From Onchocerca volvulus (taxonomy: Eukaryota > Nematoda > Chromadorea > Rhabditida > Onchocercidae): a DNA stretch of 64,000 nt. Below, in pieces: positions 13,828-27,265 of this stretch. Each line of letters opens with the position of its first letter. Within the stretch, counting starts at the first letter, position 1. The translations under genes were made by a program, and so were the position numbers. The notes beneath the pieces are model-generated. The model saw nothing but the letters and a program-made list of their open reading frames with translations, had not been told where the DNA came from and made no database searches. The DNA is taken from positions 6,906,616 through 6,970,615 of the forward strand of contig HG738139.1 in assembly GCA_000499405.2 (NCBI GenBank), read 5' to 3'.

Positions 13828-16800
13828 GTACTTTTTGGAATTTTTATAAGATTTTATATCTGCTAAGATTTTATAAAAGAAGTCTAGAATCCTGAAGTAA
13901 TTGAATTCGAGAAACTTGTTGACTGTTGATTCAAATTTCCTTATTGAAATTTTTCTAATAATAAACCTTGCACCACCAGATAAAATCAGTCGATCATTCT
14001 ATTTTTTTGAATGCAGCAAAATATTATTTTTCTTCGAGCGTATTATGTGTTATTCTTATGATCAGATGCCAATTGTCAAAGAACCCGTTAATTTGTCAAA
14101 GACACCCATTAATTTCATATTACTCACCTTTTGAAAACATGATTAGAAACTCACGAGGATCTTTTTTATTTTTTTGTCGACGAAAAAATGATTTGAAGAG
14201 AAACATAAAATCAAGGTTTTTTCAATTGCGTAAAAAATGCAATGTTTGTTGGTCTTATGAAACTCGATAGAAATTTGCGAAATTACCAAAGACAGACTTC
14301 GTGTTCTTAAACTGGTTTCAAGGAAAAAAAGTTTATTATATGATTTATAAATGTTATGAAGGAAGCAATGAGTTATCGTAATGCTGATTGAGTTATTATA
14401 TCAGCACTAAAATCATTTTTCTTCCGCTTAGAAAGATCTTCTAATCAAAAGAAAATAGAATGTAAAATTGATTAATTAATATTTCAAATATAATTTTGAT
14501 TTGCAATTCACGCTTACTCTTGTCAAAACAGAAGAAAAATTTTTTTGAAAGAACAAGCATAAAGGAAATTGATGCTGCTAATTTATTTTAGTAAAATATT
14601 TTCATTTTGAGTCGAAAAATCTTAGTCATGTTTTCTTCAACCAAATTACAATTTTCTCCAGCTGATTTTAAAATAGTAGATTATAGACTTTTTAGATTTA
14701 TTGAATCAGTTAATTGTTTTTTTCTTCCTTTACTGAAAAGTGATTCTTCCATGTCTTCTTCTAATCTTCACTGTTTTAACTACTCATATCATTATATCAT
14801 GTATTTCGTGCCAATGAACTTTTCCAATTTTGGCTTTCTCGTTGGATGGATGAGTTACTAACAGTTACGAAAAATTGCCGTCATGCCTCATCGCCAGAAA
14901 TGTACTTTAAAAATTTCTGAAGAATCAGCGAATCGGAATTCTTTTGTCAAAATTTATCTCATCTTATCTATAAATGGGTAATTTTTTTATTTGAAAAAAA
15001 AAAAGAAAAAACGATAATATCCAGAATTTCCATTTAGAATAAAAGAAAACATTGCAGTTGTGAAAATTGAAATTATCAAATGCCTGGCATTAATCAGTTG
15101 GTTTTATTATGTTTATATATGCAACTTCCTTTCTACGAATTAAATTCGAAATCTTTTCTATTAGTATTTAAAATATCATTAACAGTGGGATAAAATATTT
15201 GACTCAAAAACTTTTCATCCAATTAATCAGTCAACAATCAATAAGATTCAGTGATCGTAATTGTATGCCAGTTACCTAATAAATTAATGAACTTCTTTTT
15301 TTAGCTTAATTGGACAAATAGATCCACAGTAATTAATTTTTTGAAGTGTTTGAATTAATAGTAGATGAATGAAATGTTTGTCGTCTCAAATCTCTTTTCA
15401 AATACCAAACGACATTTGATGTTATGCAATTTGACTAAGTTTCTTGCTGATAAAATTAGAATTCAAGCTGATAACAAAATCTGGAATTATCACTTGAATG
15501 ATATAAAAACTCCTCGTTTATACCCAGCATATAGTATTGTACAAATGTTTCATGGCACAACAGTCCGAAGCGATTCTGACGTGCAAATTGATCGTTGACT
15601 TTGATATAGGGGCGAAAGACTAATCGAACTATCTAGTAGTTGGTTCCCTCTGAAGTTTCCCTCAGGATAGCTGAAGTACGTAATGAAGCTGTTATATTCG
15701 GTAAAGCGAATGATCAGAGGAATTGTGGTACGAAACGTCTTCAACCTATTCTCAAACTTTCGATGAGTCTGACGTCTTGCTTGCTTGAATGAAGCGTAGA
15801 CATTGAATGTGTGCTCCAATTGGGCCATTTTTGGTATACGAAAATGGCGCTGTGAGATGAACCAAATATTGAATAAAACATAATATATTGCATATGGTAG
15901 TCATCTTGCATCTTTGACAATAATCATGCATGAATTCTTTGAGAAAGATTTGAAATATTAAATTTCAAAAATTTCCATTTAATCCTGAATTACAAAACGA
16001 TTAGAATTGGTCCGTAAGAACTATGCTTGAATATAGGGATATGCAAATAAAATGATGTACAACCATTTTAAAGTTGGTAGTAGATGATTAGTTATCTGCA
16101 AAGATTCAAAATTCGTAAGAGAATCATCGTTTATATCATTCCCTAATTAGCGCATTCAAATAGATTAGTGAATGTCACATGTAAAATTTTTAATTTCCAA
16201 AAGATGTGCTATAGGTAGCCGGTGTAACTCGACATGCAATCAACGAGGTGCATGCTTGTTTGATGGTATTCAGGGACAATGCTACTGTAATGCTGGATTT
16301 CATGGTCCTCAATGTGAGCTAGACGGTATGAATCTTACAAATCTTTGCAAATGTCAAGAAATTTCGATTCTGAAATGATAATGAATATCCAATGGGAGAA
16401 AAATCTTAGTTAGGAAAAACTATAGAAGTTTTTTTTTTAGATTTTTTATTTAAATTATTATATTTATCTTGTTTTCAGATAACAATGAATGCAAGGATAA
16501 GCCGTGTCATTGGTTGGCACATTGCAGAAACACATATGGCTCATTTTCTTGTAGTTGCTTCCCCGGGTTTCAAGGAGATGGACATGAATGTTCTGGTGAG
16601 ACAATTTTACAACTCCTCTTTCGTAATCTTTATAAAATTAACTGATCACTGATAGGAAGTGAAGGGATAATTCTCATTTATCCATGTTCAAATCGGATCA
16701 TCTTGTTCGCACTTTCTTTTATTTTTATTTTCGATTCTAAACCATTCCGTAATCCTAAAAAAATGACAATAAAAGGGAACTATGCATTTATATTATAAAT

Positions 16801-19800
16801 ACCTTAAATTCATGGCTAAATTAACTGTTGATAATAAAAAGACCGAAATCATAAATAATTTCGAAAATTTTGACGAGTCTCACCTAAGTTTCATTCTCTT
16901 GGAATCTTTTCTTAATCCCTTCTTTGTTGTTATTTAAATCTTCTAGTTAAGCTCATTTTGACTGACAGATTTATTTTTTGTTTAGAGAAACAGATAACTT
17001 TCTAAGATCAAAAATTTAACTTTAGTTTCCAACATTTCGTCTCTATTTGCTACTGTAACTTCAGTCTTCAATCTTATTTGATAAACAACTAATACGAATA
17101 ATTTGCTTAAGAGTGCGACTGACTTATTCACTGATAATTATTGAATTCCACCTTGAAAGTGAAATGTTACCTTTATTCGCGGAAAGTTTAAGTATCATGT
17201 CGGGTTTCGGATTATTGGTATTTCAATTTTTTTTAATATTATTGCACTTTATTAAACTAACCATATAAATCATCAAGCACTCTCTTTTAAAATTGGCTTC
17301 ATTTCAATAAAAATATCCAAAGATTTTTTCTTTTGTGTATTTTGAAACTTCCAGAAGAGATCAGAAGATTTTTCTTTGGGGAAAAAGAGGGCTTACTGGA
17401 TTCTTTTCGTATCAGTAAACAAGAATAATGTTTCCCTTTACGATGGGAAGGCAATGTTTACGTGTGTGAAATTCATGAGTGGCGGGTTAAATTTAATGGG
17501 ACAAGGCCATCAAAGGTCGTGATGTTCGATCACCTCGTCTACTGTCAGCAAAAAAATTTTTATTCATTTTCACAAGAAAACGAATTTCTAGTTGATTCTT
17601 TAAATTTATCATTAATAGATTTGTCTGAAATGCGTGTACCAACCTGTTGCTGTCACTTTTTTGAAAAGTATAGAAACTAAGTAGTGGAAATGAATTGGAT
17701 CATATGAAGCAATTTAGGTTAAAGAACATGTTTCGGCAATACTTTCTTTCAACACAGGAGGAGGTCATTGCCACTGTCAGCCAACAGTATAAATAATCGC
17801 TTTAGAATAAAACGAATAGTAAGAATTGGAAACCCGGGAAAATCGATCAAAAAATACTACGGAACTAGTCTAAACTTCATTTTGTTGTAATATAAATGAT
17901 GAACAGTGACGAAAGTAGTGATTCACTTACTGAAAAACTTCTCTGTCATGGAGGAAGCCGAATATTCAGAATCAGATTGATACGAAAGAATTTCTTAATT
18001 TGAAAAAGTCTGTAAAAAGATATGGATATTAAATATTTTTGCTACTAACTGAAAGAAACTCTAAGGAGTCCTTTCGGAATTAGAATCAAGAACAAAAAAA
18101 AAAAGAAAAAAAGGAATATTGCAGCTATTAAAAAAAAAAAAAAAAAAAATTGATTCTAAAAGAAATAGATTAATCGTCTTGCTAATAACTAGAAGTCTCA
18201 AAAAAATGCATCAGAAATTCCTTGATAGGTCAACCCTTGTCAGCATGCTGCATCATTTTATCTTCAAGTTGCTAATCAGTGGAGAATAAAATTATTCTTG
18301 TTTTTCATAAGAAGGACGAGAAATCTTCTATTTAATAAAACTGGGAATCTTGAGTCTATGGAAACTTATAGTTCAGTTCATTGATTATTATAAGTTAACA
18401 ATTGCCAAATTGAAAATAATGACGATGCATTTCTAATTTCCAGATATTAATGAATGCGAAACGGGAATAGCACGATGTCCGAAACATTCAACATGCGTTA
18501 ATCTACCGGGGACATATTTCTGCAACTGTACCGAAGGATTTCAACCATTGGGCATACCTCTTGAACGTTGTGCTGGTAGATGTTATGATTTAATATTGAA
18601 AAGATTATTTTTTGAAGAACAGAAAAAAAAACAAATATTTAAATAGAAATCCAAATGCAAATGTCTTCTCAAATTCGGTTTTCTCCGAACATATATAATT
18701 AAAGATAGATTTCGCTTTGTTGAAAACACTGATTTCGAAAAGTTAGAGTCGAGAGTTATGCTTATTTCTTTCTATCTTTCTCACATTTTGGTGTGATAAA
18801 AATAGAAAACAAATAATCATGTAATGGAACGATGGCCTTACCCATTGGACTTGACTCATCGTAAAAATGTTAACAATAATTGCAAAGCTGTAAAGCTCTA
18901 GAGCTATAAAATTGTTTGCAGCACGACAGATCCTTCTATAGATTCTTAAGATTCTTTTACGATTCTTAAGCGATAAACGTCTTTACAGATATCGACGAAT
19001 GTGCGCAAGAAATGCATAATTGTTCAAAGAATTTTAAATGCCAAAACGAGGTAAAATTTTGCTTTCTACAATACTAGGACAATCTATACAAGTGCCTGTG
19101 TAAAGTTTTGATCAGCTTTCAAAATATTTGCAGTGCTTAATAAGTTAACAATTTGTATATTATAATAAATCTCCTAGTAACTGCGATGATTTTTTTTATC
19201 AGTGAGAAAGTCTTCAAAGCAGAAGCTGATATGGTCGCTATCTTTACAGTTTATGAGTAGCTTTCTTCTCCAATTTGAAGCAGTTTCTGCAATAATGGTG
19301 CTGAATACAATATGATATTTTTGATCTCTTCTCCGTCAAAGTTTATGGAAATTTTTTTCATAGATTGGTAAATTTAAATGTGTGGAAAAATGTGACACTG
19401 GGTATCGTTTGGTAAATGGAACATGCATTGACATCGATGAATGCACCGAAAAGACTTCTGAATGCAACAAACGTGCTAATTGTGTTAATACGATTGGAAG
19501 TTATCAGTGCATATGTGAAGATGGTTTTACCGGCGATGGTAAAAATTGTACACGTCAGTTTTTCAAATTAAATTCCAACTAAATTTTACGTTTTTATTTT
19601 TGGATATTGCAGAATAAAGTTTAAAAAAAAAATTAACTAAAATTAGTTTTAGCATTAAATGATTGTAGTCAACAAAAAGGTATTTGTGATCGACATGCAT
19701 TTTGCATTGGTTCTCTGCGGATGTGCGTATGTCAATCAGGATATATCGGTGACGGCTTGAATTGTTACGGTTGGTATTTTTTTTGAAAATTTTATGAATT

Positions 19801-22800
19801 AATTTTAATCTGACATGAGAAAGTGATATAGACGAATTATTAAGTTCTTATACTTTTGCATCGTTTATCATCAGATTATATTTGGATGGATAGATACTAT
19901 CAATTAATGCTTCCAAATCATACAGAAGATGTTAGCATATTTACAGATGTAAATGAATGTGCAGCAAAAGATAACCCCTGTGAAGGTCAAATCGGTGCAT
20001 CGCGCTGTGTGAATATCGATGGTGGCTATATATGTTGTGAGGAAGATTTGGACAATAAAAGATGTATTCGAGGTGCCTCTGCTTCAAACTAATTTAATTT
20101 TAGCTAAATAACACCGATAAGATCGAAAATCTCAGATGACTCTCAGGTGACAACAAGAACAAGTCTCACATTGGTTTCTCATTCCAAAATGAAAGTATAA
20201 TTATTTGCTTTTCTAGCAAATAGTTTTACTTTGCAGTAAGTTTACTTTTAAAAATGACATTTATTTTGCAATTATTTTATGATTTTTAGAAAAAGGTGCA
20301 TTCTGTTCTGGTGGATGTGGATTGCATGCCGTATGTTACAACGAAACATGCCAGTGTATGGAAGGATTTGATGGTGATCCACGAATTAAGTGCACCGGTA
20401 AGTTGTCTACATTCAAGTTTTAGATCGTTTGCAATCCAATTTTTAAATCAAGAAAAACCTAGACAATTCTTGCAAAAAGAAATTCAAATTTCTTTAGTTA
20501 TCTCGCTTTTGCGGAATAGATTTTTGAAATAGATTCACTAGATCAGTTAATCATTTCTTATTAAACACTGTCACTAAAACCAATATACTCATTGTAATGG
20601 TCACCAATAAAGCTCATTGTAATGGCTTCCGAAAGATTTTGTCATTGCAAATTTTTGTTGCCAGAGATTGCGCAATGATTTTGATCATTGTGATTCTTGT
20701 AATCAATTTCAAAATACTTTTTTATCGTCTGGAATAAAACGATCTTACATTGAAGATATAAATGAATGTGAGGATGACAAGCAGTGTCCGGGTGTTGGAG
20801 AATGGTGTGTCAATATGATCGGTGGATTCGTCTGTTGTAGTGCAGAATCACAGAAAGCTGAATGTCTTGGAAGCAACTATAAACTGAATAGTAATAATTG
20901 CATTACGATATTTACTGTTACTGTTCACAATCATTTTAATCATATTTGCTCTGATGCGCATATTTGTTTCACAGAAAATCTATGTCCACTTTCATTTCAC
21001 CGTTCAAAACAAAAACTACACCAAATTTAGTTAATAACATTAATAACAATTGGGCTTGCAAATCGTTATTTGTCGTGTTCATATGTCATGCACATGCTTA
21101 ATTAAAGGTATTCGGAGGACTTTCTCGACCAGTAGTATTCAACAGAAAGCAACGGGCGGCTTCATGATCATCGATAAACAGGTGACATCGGCGGAACGAT
21201 TTGGTCTTGCATGCTATTTTGGCTGTCCCGCTGATTCTCACTGCGTAAATGATACCTGCCGATGCAATGATGGCTTCATTGGAAATACCTTCGAAGGTTG
21301 TGTTGGTAAGTTCTTAATTTTTTGACCGGTATTTTTGAAGAAAGTTACAGAAAGCCCTGACAATTCATTTCGAGCAATTTTAAAAGGCTATAGAGCTTTG
21401 TTACTTTGACACAGTAATATTATTTCCTACTACAGATATTAATGAATGTGAACTTGGCCTATGCAACCAATCAGATTCATGGTGTGTTAATTTGTCTGGC
21501 TCATTCGCATGTTGCACCAGAAATTCAACTTTATCGGAATGCATTGGTCTAAAAATCAATGATGATCATGAAAATAGCCTGCAGAAGATTATCGGAGAAC
21601 ATCTCCTTGATACTTTCAACTCTGCTGCTACTATCATTACTGATGATACTAAAAATCATGGATCATGGAGTGATAGCTCTGATAAAAATGAATTGAGTAA
21701 TAGTGGACAGAGCAGTAGTGGTTGGGCTATTAAAAGGATCGGTGAATGGAGAAATTTCACTGGTCATGCAATAATTTTCGGACGTGGACGAATCGAAAGC
21801 AAAAAATGGAATATGACGAAGGACAGAAATGGAGCATTAATTGACATTGGTATTATTTACATCCAGAGATAAAGAGAAAGTTAATTCAAATAATAATTCG
21901 TATTTATTATTATTACAATACTTTAATGCACTTTTAGAGTTATAGTTTGAATTGTTCGTTTTAAGTATAAGTTAAATCGATTTTCTTGCATTTGAATTAA
22001 TATAGCGTAACAAATGTCTTTTTATTTAAAAAATTTCAACACTTCCAATATTCAAAAGCGCACTTCTCTTTCTGTTTCATTGTACATTCATGTCTTGCAT
22101 TTTCAACATTTTGCATAATCAATTGCTAAAAATTCTTGAATTATATTGCCTTCACTTCACGATTAATATTGCTTCAAAAAGACGCACACCTTCAAAATAC
22201 CCTATCTTCAATTAAGGAATGCCTTATTAAATGATTAAGCATTAATCCATCTCCTAATATAACATTATTTCATTCAATATATTCGAAATTGAATTCCAAT
22301 TAAATTCAATTTATTCTATGAAGACGTAGTGGATAGCTTACTTTTTGATCATATTTTCGGAATTTACAACAATTTTTTCATGCTTGTTTGCTATGAATTT
22401 GGCATTTCAGAAGTGCCTGGAAACCGGACAGAAGAAATACACTTCACATCTTCAACCAAAGAAGAAAGGACAGAGGCCAATGAAAGAAGTGGAGAAACTG
22501 AAAAATTTGGCGAAGATATTAAAACTAGCGGTATTCTCGGAGGAAAAGGAACAACTCATGATGGAATTCCCAAAGTTGATGCTTCGCTATCTTCACAAGC
22601 TAATAGAAACAGTGAAAAGGGATCTGGTGGAATTTTAGCAGTCACTTCATCGTTGCCAACGGTTAACAGTTTCGGTGAAGTGGACAAAAATGAGGAAGAA
22701 GAAACAAAAAAATCCGACGACGTTACTTCGAAAACATCTATAAATCATGAATCTACTGAATCAAACATATCGTTAGAAAGAAGCTCAGAAAGTTCCGCTA

Positions 22801-25800
22801 TTCCTGTTCCAACTTTGAAGTCTTCAAGAACTTCAGCATCAGAATCTTTTGGAACAGTTTCGAATGAAATCATCATTCAAGATAGTTCTGGAAAATTCAC
22901 AACTTCTGAATTTTCTGAAAGTTCTACCTATATGAATGCTAAACCTGTTTCTGAAATGGAATCAACGAACACTGTGGAGTTAGAAACAACTACAATTCTG
23001 GAGATTGACAAGACAGAAACAACCATTGTAGTAAAAGAAAGTGATTTGACTGAATCAAAAGAATCAATAGATACAATGGCAAATTTTGAAACAAAACAAA
23101 CAACGAGAGTTACTGATAAAGAAACTGACTTGACAACATCATCATCCATGGAAAAGCAACGCAGAATTATTACTACTGAAAATCTTGAAACGCACACAGA
23201 CATGACAATTAAGGAGAACTCGCAAAACCAAACTATAATTACTGAAATGACAACTTCATCTTCTATTCTAGAAAACAAATCAGATTGGAAGACGGAAGAA
23301 CAGAAATTACAACCAGAAAACACCACAGCAAAAATTTCTGAAACTGATGTAACAATTATTGCAAAACATGAAACCATCACGCCAACGATTATTGAGGCCA
23401 CTCCTAAAGAAACAATTACCGTCATTTCAGAATCTGATTCAGCAAGCTCAGTTGCAGCTACTCATTCAAATTCTGAAAGACTAACCAAATTTTATGGAAC
23501 CTCCAGTCCATATGCAGGGCGATTTCATGAGAATACTTTAGAAATTGGTCTTGAAATAGCCAAAGCTGCTCCAAAGACTGATCGGCAAACTAGGATCGAA
23601 AGAATGAAAACATCTGGTGAGTCTGTTGAAGTAAATAGCACATCCCTTGCATATCCGTCAAGTACTAAACCTGTTCAGTTTACAGAAAGTGAAAAAAGTG
23701 CTATGAAATTCAAATCTACAGCAGATTTAATATCAGTATCACAAAAAACTGAATCCAAAAAATCGGAAGAAATTGAGACGACGCAAACGGAAGCTGAAAC
23801 AACTGCTCTAGAAAGGTCTTTAGAACAATCAACAGAAATTCAATCGCTTAAAACTACCGCAACGCTAAACTCTATTTCAACGATAAATGTGACACAAACT
23901 GAGACCGAAATTGATACTTTGGAGAAATCATCTGAGACCATCAGTTCACCGGCTAACCAAGAAACGACTGCTAACTTATCGGTGAAATTGACGTCTCAAG
24001 ATGCTGCAGAAGATGTGACAGCAATGCAGCGTGAAAAAACAGAGCCTGTTTCAAGTCATGACAAAAGTGCTACTACTGAAACAGAAAATGGTGAAGCACT
24101 TCAAACAAAAAGTGTCGAAGTTGCGGGTTCAGGCGAGGAGATGACTGAGTTTCGCACTACAAGTGACACTAATAGTTTCATTTCAAATACTCCTATCGAA
24201 ACAAATAATTTTTTAGGAACGACAGCTGTCAATGATAAGACTCGAGAAGTTGGATTGGAAATTGTAATGATGAAAAAATATCCTAAAACAACAAAGCCTC
24301 CAATTAATAGGACGAGTTCCTCCGAAGAAACTACAATATCATCGGTGAAAAGCGAGCTTAGAAGTAGCTCGGATATATTCACAGAATATAAAAGTCATGA
24401 TAAAAAAACATGTCCAATATGTAAAAGAAGGAAGACTATCGAAGGAATGGAAGGAAAATCGACCACAGAAGAATCTTCAACACCTGCTTCTCATGATATC
24501 GAAGAAGCAACAACTTCCGAAGCAATTACTGTGGAAGATTTCAAGAAGACTGACGGTGTAACAGACATAAATATTACTCGAAATACCGAAACTGTTGCGG
24601 AACCTGTTGAAACAATTAGTGGAATTGCGACTACGAGTACTGGTGCAACGAATGAAATAGAAATGGAGGATTTTTCAAAATTTCTGAGCAGAGCTATGTC
24701 AACGAAACCCGAACTGGAAACGACGACAACCAGAAGTAGTACTTCGGGAACTGAGTTAGTAACTCCAATGGAAAAAGAATCTGTGTCAACTCAAGAAGCA
24801 ACATCTTCAATATTCAGGACGCATACGCAATCTACAGTACCTTTCGCTTCCAGAATTTGGACAAGTCCTTCATTTTCTCCTACCGAAATTATTGCAAACA
24901 ATGAAAACACTGTCATTGTTACAAATTCAGAGAATTTTCCGAGTTTACTAGCTGTTTCTGGAACAGAAAAAGTATCCAAACCCGTGTCAATTTCAGAATA
25001 TGTTGAAGCTTCTGCTACTACTTCTGCTTCTCAAGTTTCTGAAATAGTTGCGAATGGAACAAGTATATCGACAAAAGACTTTACCGTTTTTCAGCGCTCA
25101 GAAAGTTCTGCAACTGACTTGTTCCCACTTCCAACAGTGTCTAAGAGTAACTTAGAAATTATATCAGCTACTGGTAGCGCAGATGTATTAAAAACAGCGT
25201 CAGAAACTACCAGATGGATGAAGAAACCGGAAGAAGCAGAAAAAAGTGCTGCTGTTGTAGAAATGACAACAACAATTCCTGGCTCCACATCTGGAACAAA
25301 AATCTCTGAATCAACTATTAATCCATCAGAGGCTTCCACAAAAGTTGCGAAAGTGACATCAGAAACAGAAGTTACCGAAACTAGAGAATCGATTATACAA
25401 AGCAAACAAACATCAAGCAAAGTCTTAGTTAGCGATAAAGATTTCATCAGCAGAACGGAACAAGTATGATTTGAACTATTTTTTGTTTGTATGAATTCAT
25501 CTATTTATTTTTCTCAATTTTGAGCTTGTAGCTTAAAAAGGTTAAATTCTTTTTCTTTCTCTCAATTTTTAGGTTAGATTCAGATAGTGACTTTATTGAA
25601 TTTGTAACTTAAATATGAATGAAAATGCGTTTGAAAAAATTCTATTTGTTAAAGGAAACTACAAGTCCAGTCTATGCTAAGATTTCGGAATCTGGAGAAT
25701 ATATTTCCAAAAAAACTACTAAAGAGACATACAGTCTGCGAAAAACCACGGAAATATCGATTACTCCGAATAGCACTCATCCCGCATCTTTACATTGTCG

Positions 25801-27227
25801 AAGTAGTGATGAATGTGGAGCAGATGCATACTGTGAACGACGATCTGGAGTTTGTCGTTGTTATCCAGGATTTGATGGAGAACCGCCCACTATACCATGT
25901 GTCGGTAATGTCTATTTCTTTTTGATGTTCATATTGCAATATATGGAAGAAAAAGCTTGATTTCGCAGCTATAAATGTCTATTTTGATCTGTTATAAACT
26001 TCTTCATATTTCTTTAGCCTTATAAGTTCTTTCAGATATCAATGAATGCGAGCGTCATCTGGATGATTGTGATATTTCGTCTCGATGCTCGAATAAAGTT
26101 GGTGGTTTCATGTGCTTCTGTGAAACCGGTTATAGGATGTCAAGGGAACATATTTGTGTAGACATTAATGAGTGCCAAGAGCGTGCTGGAAATCCTTGTA
26201 GTCAGAATGCTACATGTATCAATATGCCGGGATCTTATCAGTGCAAATGTAATCATGGCTATACAGGTATTTCTTATTTGACATGCCTATCTCTGGAATG
26301 CATTCTTTGCTTTGGGATTAATGTCTGAAGTTGAATTTGAAGATTCTGAATCTCTCAATATTTCATATTCAGAGAGTGATGAAATTTAGGTGACGGATAC
26401 ACATGCATTCCGATAGGAATGAGGCATTGCAAAGCAGATGAACTGGCAAGATCAAAGTGTGGAAGGAATCATCTGTGCTTAGTTGATGATAAAGGTCGAA
26501 TTGATTGCACATCTTGCAAGAAAGGTTTTTTGAAAGAGGCAACGGAATGCATCGATATTAATGAATGCGCTGAAGAAAGTTTATGTCATGAAAATGCATT
26601 CTGCAAGAATATCATGGGCTCTTATTCGTGTCACTGTCAACCTGGCTACGAAGGAGATGGCTTCAGCTGTAACGGTAGTTATTTTCCATGCTGCATCTTG
26701 CAATTAAATCATTTAATCCATTGGATGTTTCTTTATTGAATAAAACTTACATTTGCTAAAATATGTTGGCATAAGACACATACGCAACAGAGAAATTTTC
26801 TGTTTATGCAATTGAACTAATTTGTTCACAATATATTATTCTAGTGATTACAAGATTATGCAGTGATAAATCCTTAATTTTGATTACATATGTTTGTAGG
26901 ATTCAGTAAGTTGCCAACATTTTAGTTTTTTTTTCCAACTATACTAGCGAAGCATATTTTTAAGCTAAGAATTATTTTTTAAACGTAATTTTTCAATGCT
27001 TCATTTAGCATTTTATTTTTAACAGATATTGATGAATGCCTGAGTAATCCATGTCATCCTCAAGCTATTTGTTTCAATTATCCTGGCTTCTACAGCTGCA
27101 AATGTCCAGATGGATGGGCTGGTGATGGCAAAAATGAATGCATTAATCCATCTGATACCGCTTGTCTGGTATCATACTTCATCTTATTTTTTATCTAACT
27201 TATACTTTGTCGGAAGAAAAATCTATA

Positions 27228-27265
<38 letters not shown>

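Noticed and set aside
15550..15828. Minus-strand 92-codon open frame ([14 protein letters not shown]...)
   Set aside because: It is antisense to the 28S rRNA fragment; the nucleotide match to rRNA on the plus strand explains the sequence.
22928..23425. Minus-strand 165-codon frame rich in Val/Ser, and similar frames at 24101, 24791 and 25091
   Set aside because: Shadow of the repetitive Ser/Thr/Glu codons of fbn-1 exon 13; the plus frame fits the flanking EGF exons.
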